A stretch of 64,000 nucleotides of DNA from Microbacterium sp. BLY (lineage in GTDB: Bacteria > Actinomycetota > Actinomycetes > Actinomycetales > Microbacteriaceae): NCBI RefSeq assembly GCF_017939615.1, contig NZ_JAGKSR010000001.1, positions 2,790,001 to 2,854,000 on the forward strand. Reading direction: 5' to 3'. The notes beneath the pieces were generated by a model. That model was given only the letters and a program-made list of their open reading frames with translations. It was not told where the DNA came from and made no database searches. The translations under genes and the position numbers were made by a program. Shown piece after piece: positions 54,116-64,000 of the stretch (the first letter of the stretch is position 1; each line of letters opens with the position of its first letter).

Positions 54116-56020
54116 CTACCGAGTGGAGAGGTGCGTATGGATGTTCTGCGCCAGCACGGGACCGATCCCCGGCACCTCCTGGATCTGCTCCGCATCCGCG
54201 GCACGCAAGGCGGTCACCGAGCCGAAGTGCTTGAGCAGGACCTTGATCCGCGAGGCCCCCAGCCCCGGCACCTCAGCCAGGATCGTCGTGATGTCCTTCT
54301 TGCGCTTCTTCCGCTGATGGACGATGGCGAACCGGTGCGCCTCGTCACGAAGACGCTGGAGCAGGTACAGGGACTCACTGGTCCGCGGCAGGATGACCGG
54401 GAAGTCGTCTCCCGGCAGCCAGATCTCCTCCAGCCGCTTGGCGATGCCGCAGACGGCGATCTCCGCGTGCCCGGCGTCGCGGAGGGCCCGCGCGGCAGCC
54501 TCCACCTGCGGCTTGCCGCCGTCCACGAGCAGCAGCTGCGGCGGGTACGCGAAGCGGGGCTTGCGTCGCACGCCGGCCTCGCCGACATCCTCCGCGACGA
54601 CCTCCTCGGTGGTCGGGTCGATCGTCTCCTGCTCCTCCGGACGGTCGAGGTAGGCCAGCCGACGCCGCAGGACCTGGTACATCGAATCGGTGTCGTCCGT
54701 GGTCTCGGCGATGTTGAAGGTGCGGTACTGGTCCTTCCGCGGGAGCCCGTCCTCGAACACGACCATGGAGGCCACGACGTTGGTGCCCCCGAGGTGCGAG
54801 ATGTCGAAGCACTCGATCCGGAGCGGGGCCTCATCCATGCCGAGCGCTTCCTGGAGGTCGGTGAGGGCCTGCGTCCGCGCGACGTAGTCGCTCGTCCGAC
54901 GGGTCTTGTGTCGGATCAGCGCCTGCTGGGCGTTCAGCGTCGCCGTGCGCATCAGGTCGGCGCGCTGTCCGCGCTGGGCGACCGCGATCTCCACCTTCCG
55001 GCCCCGACGCTCCCGCAGCCAGACCTCCAGCTCGGACGCGTCGTCGGGGAGCACGGGCACGAGGATGCGACGCGGCACATCCTGCTCCTCGCCGTAGGCC
55101 TGTTGGAGGACCTGCTCGACGAGGTCTCCGCCCGTGATGTCGATCTCCTTCTCGATCGTCAGCGCCCGGACGCCGCGCACACGGCCGCCGCGGATGACGA
55201 AGTGCTGGACCGCCGCGGCGAGTTCGTCCTCGGCGATGCCGAACAGGTCGGCGTCCTCGTCCGCCGGGAGGACCAGAGCACTCTTGCCGAGGACGGCCTC
55301 GATCGCCGACAGCTTGTCGCGGTACTTCGCCGCCGCCTCGTAGTCCATCGCCGCGGAGGCCGCGAGCATCCGAGTGGTCAGCTCACGGGTGAACCGCTCG
55401 TCTCCGCCGGCCATGAACGCGACGAAGTCGTCGACCATCGCCCGGTGCTCCTCGATCGACACCGTCATGGAGCACGGGCCACCGCACTTGCCGATCTGTC
55501 CGGGGAAGCAGGGGCGTCCCGTCTGCATCGCCCGCTTGTAGCTCGCGTCGCTGCACGTGCGGATCGGGAACGCCTTGATCATCAGGTCGATGGTCTCGTG
55601 CACCGCCCACACCTTCGGGTACGGCCCGAAGTAGCGAGCGCCCGGGATCTTCCGGTTGCGGGTGACCAGCACCCGCGGGGCTTCATCCCCCAGCGTCACC
55701 GCCATGAACGGGTACGACTTGTCGTCCCGATACTTCACGTTGAACGGCGGATCGAACTCCTTGATCCACATGTACTCGAGTTGCAGCGAGTCCACGTCCG
55801 TCGGAACGACCGTCCACTCCACCGACGCGGCCGTCGTCACCATGCGCCGGGTACGCTCGTGCAGCGTCCGCAGCGGAGCGAAGTAGTTCGACAGCCGTTG
55901 CCGGAGGTTCTTGGCCTTTCCCACGTAGAGGACCCGGCCGTTGGCGTCGCGGAACCGGTACACCCCCGGGTCGGTCGGGATCTCGCCCGCCCGAGGCTTG
56001 TACGGCAGGACGTCGGCCAT
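54116..56020 (-). CDS. uvrC: Excinuclease ABC subunit C
   Basis: A 634-residue nuclease of nucleotide excision repair. The GIY-YIG domain is at the N-terminus ([19 protein letters not shown]), with a UVR motif near 205-235 ([20 protein letters not shown]), an RNase H-like endonuclease domain in the second half ([10 protein letters not shown]) and two helix-hairpin-helix motifs at the end ([27 protein letters not shown]). The ATG shares one base with the uvrA stop, so the two are cotranslated. Confidence 0.97.
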   Translation of the reverse strand: MADVLPYKPRAGEIPTDPGVYRFRDANGRVLYVGKAKNLRQRLSNYFAPLRTLHERTRRMVTTAASVEWTVVPTDVDSLQLEYMWIKEFDPPFNVKYRDDKSYPFMAVTLGDEAPRVLVTRNRKIPGARYFGPYPKVWAVHETIDLMIKAFPIRTCSDASYKRAMQTGRPCFPGQIGKCGGPCSMTVSIEEHRAMVDDFVAFMAGGDERFTRELTTRMLAASAAMDYEAAAKYRDKLSAIEAVLGKSALVLPADEDADLFGIAEDELAAAVQHFVIRGGRVRGVRALTIEKEIDITGGDLVEQVLQQAYGEEQDVPRRILVPVLPDDASELEVWLRERRGRKVEIAVAQRGQRADLMRTATLNAQQALIRHKTRRTSDYVARTQALTDLQEALGMDEAPLRIECFDISHLGGTNVVASMVVFEDGLPRKDQYRTFNIAETTDDTDSMYQVLRRRLAYLDRPEEQETIDPTTEEVVAEDVGEAGVRRKPRFAYPPQLLLVDGGKPQVEAAARALRDAGHAEIAVCGIAKRLEEIWLPGDDFPVILPRTSESLYLLQRLRDEAHRFAIVHQRKKRKKDITTILAEVPGLGASRIKVLLKHFGSVTALRAADAEQIQEVPGIGPVLAQNIHTHLSTR

Positions 56021-58908
56021 CAGCTGGCCTTCCGCGCAGAGCGCCCCTCACCCAGGATCTCGGCGAGGAACTGGCCGGTGTGGCTCTCCTCGACGCGCGC
56101 GATCTGCTCCGGCGTGCCGGTGGCGACGATCGTGCCTCCGCCCGAGCCGCCCTCCGGACCCAGGTCGATGACCCAGTCGGCCGACTTGATCACGTCGAGG
56201 TTGTGCTCGATGACGATCACCGTGTTGCCCTTGTCCACCAGACCGTTGAGCACCTCGAGCAGCTTGCGCACATCCTCGAAGTGGAGGCCCGTCGTCGGCT
56301 CGTCGAGCACGTAGATGCTGCGCCCGTTGCTCCGGCGCTGCAGCTCCGTCGCGAGCTTCACGCGCTGCGCCTCACCGCCGGAGAGCGTGGTCGCCGACTG
56401 GCCGAGGCGCACATATCCCAGCCCGACGTCGACCAGCGTCTTCATGTACCGGTGGATGGCCTGGATCGGCTCGAAGAACTCGGCTGCCTCCTCGATCGGC
56501 ATCTCGAGCACCTCGGCGATGTTCTTGCCCTTGTAGTGCACGGCCAGGGTGTCGCGGTTGTAGCGCTTCCCGTGGCAGACCTCGCAGTCCACGTACACAT
56601 CGGGCAGGAAGTTCATCTCGATCTTGATCGTGCCGTCGCCGGAGCACGCCTCGCAGCGTCCGCCCTTGACGTTGAAGCTGAAGCGCCCGGGCTGGTAGCC
56701 GCGGACCTTGGCTTCGGGAGTCTCGCTGAACAGCGTGCGGATGCGGTCGAACACGCCGGTGTAGGTCGCCGGGTTGGACCGCGGCGTGCGCCCGATCGGC
56801 GCCTGGTCGACGTGCACGACCTTGTCGAGATTGTCGAGCCCGGTCACGCGGGTGTGCTTGCCCGGCACCGTCCGCGCCCCGTTCAGCCGCGAGGCGAGCA
56901 CCTGGTACAGGATGTCGTTCACGAGGGACGACTTGCCCGACCCGCTGACGCCGGTGACCGCGGTGAGCACCCCGAGGGGGAAGTCGGCGGTGACGTTGCG
57001 GAGGTTGTTGGCGCGTGCGCCCACGACGCTCAGCATGCGCTTCTTGTCGATCTTGCGACGCTTCTCCGGCATCGGGATGGCCCGACGACCCGAGAGGTAG
57101 TCGCCGGTCATCGAGTCAGTGTCGCCGAGGAGAGCGGAGTACGGGCCCGAGTGGACCACCGCGCCGCCGTTGACGCCCGCCCCCGGGCCGATGTCGACCA
57201 CCCAGTCGGCGGCCTCGATCGTCTCTTCGTCGTGCTCGACGACGATGAGCGTGTTCCCGAGATCGCGCAGCGTGAGCAGCGTCTCGATGAGCCGGCGGTT
57301 GTCGCGCTGGTGGAGCCCGATCGACGGCTCGTCGAGAACGTACAGCACGCCCGTCAGGCCGGAGCCGATCTGGGTGGCGAGGCGGATCCGCTGCGCTTCA
57401 CCGCCCGAGAGGGAACCCGCCGAGCGGCTCAGGTTGAGGTACGAAAGACCCACCTGAAGGAGGAAGTCGAGACGCAGTCGGATCTCACGGAGCACCTGTG
57501 CGGCGATCTTGGCCTCACGGTCCGTGAGCTGTAGCTTCTCCATGAACGCGCGGGCGTCGGCGAGACTGAGGTGCGAGACCTCGGCGATGGAGTGCCCGTG
57601 CACCTGCACGGCCAGCACCTCGGGCTTCAGCCGGTCGCCGTCGCAGACCGGGCAGGGAACCTCACGGAGATACTCGCCCCAGCGGCTGCGCTGCGTGTCG
57701 GATTCGGCCTGAAGGTACTGCCGCTCGATGTAGGGCACGACGCCCTCGAATCCCGACGCGTACCGCATCTCGCGCCCGTAGCGGTTCTTCCACTTGACGG
57801 TGACCTTGTAGTTCTCACCGCGCAGCACTGCCTCCTTCACGTCGGAGTGCAGGTCCCGCCACGGGGTGTCGAGGGAGAAGTCCAGGTCTCGCGAGAGGCC
57901 TTCGAGCAACCGCTCGTAGTACTGGAAGAGCCCCTTGCCCTGTGTGGTCCACGGGATGATGACGCCCTCGCGGATCGAGAGGTCCTCGTCGCCGAGCATG
58001 AGGTCGACGTCGACGGACATGCGCGTGCCGAGACCGGAACAGGCCGGGCATGCGCCGAAGGGTGCGTTGAACGAGAACGTGCGGGGCTCGATCTCGGTGA
58101 GGGTGAGCGGGTGCCCGTTGGGGCACGCCAGCTTCTCGGAGAACGTCTGCCAGGCGTCGTCGCCCTCGCCGTCCACGTAGTTGATCTGCACGACGCCGCC
58201 GGCGAGCCCGAGCGCGGTCTCCACCGAGTCGGTGATGCGCCCGAGGATGTCGGGGGACGCGACGAGGCGGTCGACGACCACCGCGATGTCATGCTTGTAG
58301 CTCTTCTTCAGCGTGGGCGGTTCGGCGAGCTGGATCAGTTCGCCATCGACGATGGCCCGCGAGTACCCCTTCGCACCGAGCTCACGGAAGAGGTCGACGA
58401 ACTCGCCCTTCTTCTGGGAGACGATCGGCGCGACGACCTGATAGCGGGTGCGCTCCGGAAGCTCCATCAACTGGTCGGCGATCTGCTGCACCGTCTGGCG
58501 CTGGATCTTCTCACCGCAGACGGGGCAGTGCGGGATGCCGATGCGCGCCCAGAGCAGACGCATGTAGTCGTAGATTTCGGTGATCGTGCCGACGGTCGAC
58601 CGCGGGTTGCGGTTGGTCGACTTCTGGTCGATCGAGACGGCCGGGCTCAGGCCCTCGATGAAGTCGACGTCCGGCCGATCGACCTGGCCGAGGAACTGGC
58701 GCGCGTACGCGCTCAGCGATTCGACGTACCGGCGCTGCCCCTCGGCGAAGATCGTGTCGAAGGCGAGACTCGATTTACCCGACCCGGACAGGCCGGTGAA
58801 GACCACCAGAGAGTCGCGGGGGATGTCGATGTCGACGTTCTTGAGATTGTGGACGCGGGCGCCGCGGACACTGAGTTTTCCTGGGGAAGCAACGGGGACG
58901 ATGGGCAC
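56020..58908 (-). CDS. uvrA: Excinuclease ABC subunit A
   Basis: The 962-residue damage-recognition ATPase. Walker A of the first ABC domain is GLSGSGKS at 39-46; the second is GVSGSGKS near 650. The zinc modules [15 protein letters not shown], and CEACSGDG with CEVCHGKR are present, and both ABC signature sequences LSGGEAQR are seen. Adjacent uvrC and nearby uvrB mean all three UvrABC genes lie within 8 kb, only uvrB being separate. Confidence 0.98.
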   Translation of the reverse strand: MPIVPVASPGKLSVRGARVHNLKNVDIDIPRDSLVVFTGLSGSGKSSLAFDTIFAEGQRRYVESLSAYARQFLGQVDRPDVDFIEGLSPAVSIDQKSTNRNPRSTVGTITEIYDYMRLLWARIGIPHCPVCGEKIQRQTVQQIADQLMELPERTRYQVVAPIVSQKKGEFVDLFRELGAKGYSRAIVDGELIQLAEPPTLKKSYKHDIAVVVDRLVASPDILGRITDSVETALGLAGGVVQINYVDGEGDDAWQTFSEKLACPNGHPLTLTEIEPRTFSFNAPFGACPACSGLGTRMSVDVDLMLGDEDLSIREGVIIPWTTQGKGLFQYYERLLEGLSRDLDFSLDTPWRDLHSDVKEAVLRGENYKVTVKWKNRYGREMRYASGFEGVVPYIERQYLQAESDTQRSRWGEYLREVPCPVCDGDRLKPEVLAVQVHGHSIAEVSHLSLADARAFMEKLQLTDREAKIAAQVLREIRLRLDFLLQVGLSYLNLSRSAGSLSGGEAQRIRLATQIGSGLTGVLYVLDEPSIGLHQRDNRRLIETLLTLRDLGNTLIVVEHDEETIEAADWVVDIGPGAGVNGGAVVHSGPYSALLGDTDSMTGDYLSGRRAIPMPEKRRKIDKKRMLSVVGARANNLRNVTADFPLGVLTAVTGVSGSGKSSLVNDILYQVLASRLNGARTVPGKHTRVTGLDNLDKVVHVDQAPIGRTPRSNPATYTGVFDRIRTLFSETPEAKVRGYQPGRFSFNVKGGRCEACSGDGTIKIEMNFLPDVYVDCEVCHGKRYNRDTLAVHYKGKNIAEVLEMPIEEAAEFFEPIQAIHRYMKTLVDVGLGYVRLGQSATTLSGGEAQRVKLATELQRRSNGRSIYVLDEPTTGLHFEDVRKLLEVLNGLVDKGNTVIVIEHNLDVIKSADWVIDLGPEGGSGGGTIVATGTPEQIARVEESHTGQFLAEILGEGRSARKAS

Positions 58909-58964
58909 CGGTCAAGTCTACGAGGGGCCACGGACATCGGCTCCGAGAACGCCCAACGTGGGGG

Positions 58965-59408
58965 TCAGGCGTGCTCGGGACGGCGTCCCGCGAATGCGCC
59001 GAGGCCGTCTCGCAGGGCGGCGATGTCGCCGATCCCCATCCCGACCGCCGCCATCACCTGGCGCGGCACGTCGACCGCACGCGCCCGCAGCGCGGCACCG
59101 GCGTCGGTGAGCGTGATCTCGAGACGACGCTCATCCTCGCTGCTGCGCTGGCGCACCACGAGGCCGTCGGCCTCGAGGCGCTTGACCAGAGGGGACGCCG
59201 TAGCCGGCTCCAGGGCGAGGTCGGCGGCGAGGTCGTTCAGCGTCCGCGGTGCGCGCTCCCACAGCGCGAGCATCACGAGGTATTGGGGATGCGTGAGCCC
59301 GAGCGGTTCGAGGATCGGCCGATAGATCGCCACGACGTTCCGCGCCGCCGTGACCACGGCGAAGCACAGCTGATTCTCGAGTCGGAGTAGATCGTCGGTG
59401 TCGGTCAC
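58965..59408 (-). CDS. MarR/OhrR-type transcriptional regulator
   Basis: A 147-residue winged-helix regulator. [16 protein letters not shown] resembles OhrR, where the N-terminal Cys senses peroxides; here it is residue 15. The HTH is [31 protein letters not shown] and the wing [13 protein letters not shown]. Two GTG codons compete (59414, 59408); TATAGT ends one base before the first and seven before the second, so the second fits a leaderless start. An 8-bp palindrome upstream is the likely operator. A small Cys-rich gene is divergent. Confidence 0.87.
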   Translation of the reverse strand: MTDTDDLLRLENQLCFAVVTAARNVVAIYRPILEPLGLTHPQYLVMLALWERAPRTLNDLAADLALEPATASPLVKRLEADGLVVRQRSSEDERRLEITLTDAGAALRARAVDVPRQVMAAVGMGIGDIAALRDGLGAFAGRRPEHA

Positions 59409-59415
59409 GACCACG

Positions 59416-59421
59416 ACTATA
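59416..59421 (-). promoter_or_regulatory. -10 box of the MarR gene
   Basis: TATAGT on the minus strand, seven bases before the GTG at 59408, suggesting a leaderless transcript. No good -35 is visible. Confidence 0.5.
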
Positions 59422-59433
59422 CATCTGCACGAA

Positions 59434-59451
59434 TCATTAGTACACTAATGA
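59434..59451. promoter_or_regulatory. MarR operator candidate
   Basis: TCATTAGTACACTAATGA is a perfect 8-bp inverted repeat around AC in the 39-base divergent gap. It overlaps the first start codon of the plus-strand gene and lies upstream of the MarR -10 box, so one site could control both genes. Confidence 0.7.
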
Positions 59452-59453
59452 AC

Positions 59454-59696
59454 ATGTCACGCGACTCCAGCCGGCCCCCGCTTCGCACCCGCATCCGCGA
59501 GGCAGGGGGCCTGTACACCTGGGTGAACACCAACCTCGTGCGCCTCGCGGGTCCCGCCTCGGTCGGTCCGTACGAGAAGACCCCGCCGCCGAGTGCCGCA
59601 GAGCGCGCCGAACGCGCCTGTCCGCTCTGCGGGGCGCCGATGACGGAGCATGAGATCGACCGATCCGGCCCGAAGACGCTGGTCCACTGCCCCTGA
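59454..59696 (+). CDS. Small Cys-rich protein divergent from the MarR gene
   Basis: An 80-residue protein (82 if the ATG at 59448, inside the operator, is used). A basic N-terminus and WVNTNLVRLAGPASVGPYE lead to a C-terminal CPLCGAPMTEHEIDR...HCP set that looks like a small zinc ribbon with Cys and His ligands. I do not know the family. The shared palindrome with the MarR gene suggests it belongs to that regulator's stress response. Its stop is nine bases from the convergent TfoX-like gene. Confidence 0.7.
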   Translation: MSRDSSRPPLRTRIREAGGLYTWVNTNLVRLAGPASVGPYEKTPPPSAAERAERACPLCGAPMTEHEIDRSGPKTLVHCP

Positions 59697-59705
59697 GCAC
59701 CGCCC

Positions 59706-60053
59706 CTAGCGGTCGTCCTCCGCGGCGGCCGCTCCGACGGACTCGCGGGCGATGTCGATCCAGGTCATCAGCGCGGCGTCGTCCGCGATCGCCGATGCGA
59801 CGACATCGATCCACCCGGACCCCATCGTGCGAGACCCCATCACCGCACGGGACGCCCCGGGCTGCGTCACAGCGACCGCACCGTTCTCCTCGTCCACGCG
59901 CACCAGGAGGGTGCCGTCCTTGCGGGCTCCGACGAGGATCCGCCCCTCATCGAGAAAAGCCCGGGTGCCGAACATCCGCCGTTCCTCGATCGACGTGTCC
60001 GCGCCGAGCAATGCCCTGATCCGATCGGCGAGCTCCTCCCCTGCGGCTTCCAT
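59706..60053 (-). CDS. TfoX/Sxy N-terminal domain protein
   Basis: A 115-residue protein matching the TfoX N-terminal domain: IEERRMFGTRAFLDEGRILVG and a second half with VMGSRTMGSGWIDV. The C-terminal TfoX domain is absent. In gamma-proteobacteria TfoX promotes competence; stand-alone N-domains in actinobacteria have no established job. The ATG lies 11 bases after the uvrB stop, so it is probably cotranscribed with uvrB. Confidence 0.85.
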   Translation of the reverse strand: MEAAGEELADRIRALLGADTSIEERRMFGTRAFLDEGRILVGARKDGTLLVRVDEENGAVAVTQPGASRAVMGSRTMGSGWIDVVASAIADDAALMTWIDIARESVGAAAAEDDR

Positions 60054-60064
60054 CGTGACTCCCG

Positions 60065-62137
60065 TCAGGCGTGTCCGGCACGCTCCATCGACCGGAGCTC
60101 CTTCTTCAGGTCCTGCACCTCGTCCCGCAGGCGCCCCGCCAGCTCGAACTTCAGCTCCGCGGCGGCAGCGAGCATCTGATCCGTGAGATCCTGGATGGTC
60201 GCCTCCAACTGCTGCGCCCCCTCGGCGGCGATTCCGGTACGACGCAGGTTGGGCGTCGGCGACTTGCCCTTGCCCGACGCACGACCGCGACCCGACATCA
60301 GCTCCGCCGTGTCCTGCCCCTCGCGCGCCAGCACCTCGGTGATGTCGGCGATGCGCTTGCGCAGCGGCTGCGGATCGATGCCGTGCTCCTTGTTGTATGC
60401 GATCTGCTTCTCACGCCGCCGATCGGTCTCCTCGATCGCCTTGGCCATGGAGTCGGTCATGTTGTCGGCGTACATGTGCACTTCGCCCGACACGTTGCGG
60501 GCCGCGCGCCCGATGGTCTGGATGAGCGAGGTGCCGGAACGGAGGAAGCCCTCCTTGTCCGCGTCGAGGATCGCGACGAGCGAGACCTCCGGGAGGTCGA
60601 GCCCCTCGCGGAGCAGGTTGATGCCCACGAGTACGTCGTAGACGCCGGCACGGAGCTCGCTGAGCAGTTCGACACGGCGCAGCGTATCGACGTCGGAGTG
60701 CAGATAGCGCACTCGCACGCCGTGCTCACCGAGGAAGTCGGTCAGCTCCTCGGCCATCTTCTTCGTGAGGGTCGTCACGAGGACGCGTTCGTCGCGTTCC
60801 ACCCGCAGCCGGATCTCCTCCAGCAGGTCGTCGATCTGCCCCTTCGACGGCTTGACGATGATCTCCGGGTCGACCAGGCCGGTCGGGCGGATGATCTGCT
60901 CGACGACGCCGTCTGCGATGCCCATCTCGTACTTGCCCGGCGTCGCGGACAGGTAGACCGTCTGCCCGACGCGGTTCTTGAACTCGTCCCAGCGCAGCGG
61001 GCGGTTGTCCATGGCGCTCGGCAGCCGGAACCCGTGGTCCACGAGCGTACGCTTGCGCGACGCGTCGCCCTCGTACATCGCCCCGATCTGCGGCACCGTG
61101 ACGTGCGACTCGTCGATGACGAGGAGGAAGTCGTCCGGGAAGAAGTCGAGGAGCGTGTGCGGCGGCTCCCCCGGCATGCGACCGTCCATGTGGCGCGAGT
61201 AGTTCTCGATGCCGGAGCAGAAGCCGAGCTGCTGGAGCATCTCCAGGTCGAAGGTGGTCCGCATGCGGAGCCGCTGCGCCTCGAGGAGCTTGCCCTGACG
61301 CTCGAACTCCTTCAGGCGCTCCTCCAGCTCGTGCTCGATCGTCCCGATCGAGCGCTGGATGACGTCCGTCCCGGCGACGTAGTGGGAGGCGGGGAAGATC
61401 GGCACCGCATCGAGCTTCTCGATGACCTCACCCGTCAGAGGATGCAGCGAATAGAGAGCCTCGATCTCGTCACCGAAGAGTTCGATCCGGATGGCGTGCT
61501 CTTCGTACACCGGGATGATCTCGATCGTGTCACCCCGCACACGGAAGTTGCCGCGCGAGAAGTCGACGTCGTTGCGGTTGTACTGCATCGCGATGAACTG
61601 GCGGATGAGGGCGTCACGGTCGTACCGCTCCCCTACCTGCAGCGCCACCATCGCCCGCAGGTACTCCTCCGGGGCACCCAGACCGTAGATGCAGGACACG
61701 GTGGAGACGACGACCACGTCGCGGCGGCTCAGCAGCGAGTTCGTCGTCGAGTGCCGGAGCCGCTCCACCTCGGCATTGATCGACGAGTCCTTCTCGATGA
61801 AGGTGTCCGTCTGCGGGACGTAGGCCTCGGGCTGGTAGTAGTCGTAATACGAGACGAAGTACTCGACGGCGTTGTTGGGCATGAGCTCGCGGAACTCGTT
61901 CGCCAGCTGTGCCGCCAGCGTCTTGTTGTGCGCGAGCACCAGAGTGGGGCGCTGCACCTGCTCGACCAGCCAGGCCGTGGTCGCCGACTTCCCCGTTCCG
62001 GTGGCGCCGAGCAGCACGATGTCGGTCTCCCCCGCGTTGATACGGGAGGCGAGCTCGGCGATGGCCTGCGGCTGGTCACCGGCAGGCGCGTACTCGCTGA
62101 TGACCTCGAAGGGGCGGACACTGCGGGTGGGCTGCAT
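60065..62137 (-). CDS. uvrB: Excinuclease ABC subunit B
   Basis: A 690-residue damage-verifying helicase: Walker A GATGTGKS at 44-51, the beta-hairpin [20 protein letters not shown], helicase motifs with LVIDESHVT (DESH box) and QTIGRAARN, and a C-terminal UVR domain ([12 protein letters not shown] to [14 protein letters not shown]) that contacts UvrC. The length is normal. It lies downstream of coaE with a 53-base gap that shows no hairpin. Confidence 0.98.
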   Translation of the reverse strand: MQPTRSVRPFEVISEYAPAGDQPQAIAELASRINAGETDIVLLGATGTGKSATTAWLVEQVQRPTLVLAHNKTLAAQLANEFRELMPNNAVEYFVSYYDYYQPEAYVPQTDTFIEKDSSINAEVERLRHSTTNSLLSRRDVVVVSTVSCIYGLGAPEEYLRAMVALQVGERYDRDALIRQFIAMQYNRNDVDFSRGNFRVRGDTIEIIPVYEEHAIRIELFGDEIEALYSLHPLTGEVIEKLDAVPIFPASHYVAGTDVIQRSIGTIEHELEERLKEFERQGKLLEAQRLRMRTTFDLEMLQQLGFCSGIENYSRHMDGRMPGEPPHTLLDFFPDDFLLVIDESHVTVPQIGAMYEGDASRKRTLVDHGFRLPSAMDNRPLRWDEFKNRVGQTVYLSATPGKYEMGIADGVVEQIIRPTGLVDPEIIVKPSKGQIDDLLEEIRLRVERDERVLVTTLTKKMAEELTDFLGEHGVRVRYLHSDVDTLRRVELLSELRAGVYDVLVGINLLREGLDLPEVSLVAILDADKEGFLRSGTSLIQTIGRAARNVSGEVHMYADNMTDSMAKAIEETDRRREKQIAYNKEHGIDPQPLRKRIADITEVLAREGQDTAELMSGRGRASGKGKSPTPNLRRTGIAAEGAQQLEATIQDLTDQMLAAAAELKFELAGRLRDEVQDLKKELRSMERAGHA

Positions 62138-62190
62138 ACCTCCAGCGTATGCCGCCCCTCCGACATCGGGGCCGGGTCAGCCCGTCAGGA

Positions 62191-62790
62191 TCATCCGCGG
62201 CGGAGCCGCTCCCACAGAGCATCCGTCTGTGCCGCCGTCTCCGCCATCGTTCCCGAGGTGTCGATCACGACATCCGCGATCGCAAGGCGTTCCTCATCTC
62301 CGACCTGCGCTCCGATGCGGTCAGCGGCCGCGTCCTCGTCGAGGCCGCGCAGCGCGACGAGCCGACGCAGCCGGACCGCCGCCGGGGCGTGGGCGACGAC
62401 GATGAGATCCCAGGGGTCGTCGACCCGTGCCTCCACGAGCAGTGGCACGTCGTACACGACGACAGCGCCGGGGTCGGCAGCGAAGGCCGCGGTGAAGCGC
62501 CGCTGGGATTCCGCCCGCACCGCCGGATGGACGATCGCGTTCAGGCGCCCCAGGAGCTCCGGATCCCCGAAGACGCGCCCACCGAGGGCCGCACGATCGA
62601 GCGAACCGTCCGGCGCGATCATCTCGGCGCCGAACTCCTCCGCGATCCGCTCGAGCACCGGGGATCCCGGGGCCTGCACATCGCGGACGATCGCGTCCGC
62701 ATCGACGATGATCGCACCGTGCTCCGCGAGGCGGCGCGCGATCGTGGACTTGCCGGAGGCGATGCCGCCGGTGAGTGCGATGAGGGGCAT
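62191..62790 (-). CDS. coaE: Dephospho-CoA kinase
   Basis: The last step of coenzyme A synthesis. A 199-residue P-loop kinase: GGIASGKS at 8-15, the IVDADAIVRDVQAPG segment, and VVVYDVPLLVEA for substrate binding. It stands next to uvrB, a common actinobacterial order. Confidence 0.96.
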   Translation of the reverse strand: MPLIALTGGIASGKSTIARRLAEHGAIIVDADAIVRDVQAPGSPVLERIAEEFGAEMIAPDGSLDRAALGGRVFGDPELLGRLNAIVHPAVRAESQRRFTAAFAADPGAVVVYDVPLLVEARVDDPWDLIVVAHAPAAVRLRRLVALRGLDEDAAADRIGAQVGDEERLAIADVVIDTSGTMAETAAQTDALWERLRRG

Positions 62791-62816
62791 CCGGCCAGTC
62801 TAGGAGCGGGCGCCGC

Positions 62817-63389
62817 TCACCGCGCGAGCAGCTGACGTCGGGAGCTGATGACCCCGGTGTCGAAGCCGGCGAGGTGCAGTCCGCCGTGGAATCGGGCGTG
62901 CTCGATCTTGATGCAGCGATCCATCACGACCGACAGGCCGGCCGCCTCCGCCAGGGCGGCGGCCTCCTCGTTCCACGATCCCAGCTGCAGCCAGAGAGTC
63001 TTCGCTCCGCTGTCGATCGCCTCCCGCGCGACGCCCGGCAGATCGTCGTGGCGCCGGAACACGTCCACGATGTCCGGCTGCACGGGCAACGCGCTCAACG
63101 ACGGGTACACCGGCTGTCCGAGGATCTCGGTCTCCCGCGGATTCACGAGGTACACCTCGTACGTGGTGCTGGACAGCAGGTACGTCGCGACGAAGTAGGA
63201 GGCGCGGGCGGGGTTGCCGGAGGCGCCGACGATCGCGATCGACTTCGCGCGACGGAGCAGCCCGAAGCGCTGCGGCTGCGAGGGGCCGGTCCAGGTGCGG
63301 CCGGGCTCCACGGCTGCGGGCAGCGCGCAGCTGGGTGCCTCCGTCGCAGCGGGAAGGGCGCAGGCGTCGCCGGTGGGGGTCGTGCTCAT
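62817..63389 (-). CDS. CoA-binding (YccU-type) protein
   Basis: A 190-residue Rossmann-fold protein. The CoA-binding domain begins at AKSIAIVGASGNPARASYFVATYL (48-71), with YLVNPRETEILGQPVYPSL, and CIKIEH near 159. An extra 40-residue N-terminus holds two copies of a CALPAA motif (10-15 and 21-26) with Cys residues, unusual for the family. The ATG overlaps the stop of the metY-like gene (ATGA at 63386-63389), so the two are cotranslated. Function of the family is not settled. Confidence 0.87.
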   Translation of the reverse strand: MSTTPTGDACALPAATEAPSCALPAAVEPGRTWTGPSQPQRFGLLRRAKSIAIVGASGNPARASYFVATYLLSSTTYEVYLVNPRETEILGQPVYPSLSALPVQPDIVDVFRRHDDLPGVAREAIDSGAKTLWLQLGSWNEEAAALAEAAGLSVVMDRCIKIEHARFHGGLHLAGFDTGVISSRRQLLAR

Positions 63390-64000
63390 CGGTGCGCTCC
63401 CGTCGCGAGGGTGAGGGCCTGGTCGAGGTCCCAGATGATGTCCTCCACGTCCTCCAGGCCCACGGAGATCCGGACGAGGTCGGGCCGCACCCCGGCGCCG
63501 GCGAGCTGATCCTCGGTGAGCTGGCGGTGCGTGGTGGACGCAGGGTGGATGACGAGGGTGCGCGCATCGCCGATGTTGGCGAGGTGCGAGGCGAGCTGCA
63601 GGCTCTCGATGAACGTCTCTCCAGCGCGGCGACCGTCCGCCGCCGCCACCCCGAACGCGAACACGGACCCCGGTCCGAGCGGCAGATACCTGGCGGCCCG
63701 CTCGTGATGCGGATGCCCCTCCAGCCCCGCCCAGGTGACGTACGCCACGCGCGGGTCGGCCGCGAGCCACTCGGCGACCACCCGGGCGTTCACGACATGC
63801 GCGTCGATGCGCTGCGGCAGGGTCTCGATGCCCTGCAGCAGGGTGAAGGCGGACTGCGGGCTCAATGCGGGCCCGATGTCGCGCAGCTGCTCGGAGCGGA
63901 GCTTGGTGAGGAACCCGTACTCGCCGAAGTTCCCCCACCAGGAGATCCCGCCGTACGAGGCCACCGGCTCCGTCATCTGCGGGAACTTGCCGTTGCCCCA
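63386..64000 (-). CDS. O-acetylhomoserine sulfhydrylase-type enzyme, 5' part outside the window
   Basis: The C-terminal 204 residues of a Cys/Met-metabolism PLP enzyme; the frame runs off the right edge (WGNGKFPQMTEPVASYGG is the first visible part). GPALSPQSAFTLLQGIETLPQRI and HPASTTHRQLTEDQLAGAGVRPDLVRISVGLED are typical of O-acetylhomoserine aminocarboxypropyltransferase (MetY). It would make homocysteine from O-acetylhomoserine and sulfide. The PLP lysine lies outside the window, so only the family can be given. Confidence 0.92.
   Translation of the reverse strand, partial: WGNGKFPQMTEPVASYGGISWWGNFGEYGFLTKLRSEQLRDIGPALSPQSAFTLLQGIETLPQRIDAHVVNARVVAEWLAADPRVAYVTWAGLEGHPHHERAARYLPLGPGSVFAFGVAAADGRRAGETFIESLQLASHLANIGDARTLVIHPASTTHRQLTEDQLAGAGVRPDLVRISVGLEDVEDIIWDLDQALTLATGAHR

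Overview
The window is high-GC DNA of an actinobacterium, most likely Microbacteriaceae and probably Microbacterium. The reasons are RbpA, WhiA, a type-2 IleS behind an actinobacterial T-box leader, two ClpP subunits, a RapZ P-loop ending in Arg, many ATGA stop/start overlaps and several leaderless promoters. Family names rest on motif recognition by eye, not on database searches.

Layout. 1-470: an open reading frame and flank of visibly lower GC, then a VKOR-type membrane oxidoreductase. 1176-7032: a minus-strand ileS-folC-DUF4233-ndk operon with a T-box leader. 7060-29724: a 22 kb accessory block, the most interesting part. It holds two complete oligopeptide ABC importers with fused ATPases, a GNAT/NSAR-type enolase/M20 triad (the parts of the N-succinylamino acid racemase route that turns D- into L-amino acids), a class IV aminotransferase, an M19 dipeptidase, an S66 LD-carboxypeptidase, two tandem class-A beta-lactamase-like proteins, a class-C-like serine hydrolase, a class I glutamine amidotransferase, a P1 (DmpA-like) aminopeptidase and an RpiR-like SIS protein that lacks its HTH. 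Two operons diverge from an overlapping promoter region at 18941-19033. I read the block as an import and salvage system for cell-wall or D-residue peptides. The content of the block is seen; its function is inferred.

29882-36676: valS and a coupled small protein, an ArsR regulator with a four-half-site operator, an M3 oligopeptidase, a GyrI-like protein and a shortened NUDIX protein. 36680-45857: clpX, then a deoxyribose catabolic unit (two ALDH genes that look like a split ALDH16, deoC and a SorC/DeoR regulator), then clpP2-clpP1, a TPR protein and tig, so the usual tig-clpP-clpX order is interrupted. 45917-47496: tRNA-Pro, tRNA-Gly and a membrane-anchored HExxH protein.

47549-62790: housekeeping genes, mostly on the minus strand: rbpA, secG, tpiA, pgk, gap, sodA, whiA, rapZ, uvrC, uvrA, a MarR regulator facing a small Cys-rich protein, a TfoX-domain protein, uvrB and coaE. 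The window ends in a CoA-binding protein and the 3' part of a metY-like sulfhydrylase cut by the right edge. Every gap over about 80 bases holds a leader, a terminator or a promoter candidate, or is noted in an entry.
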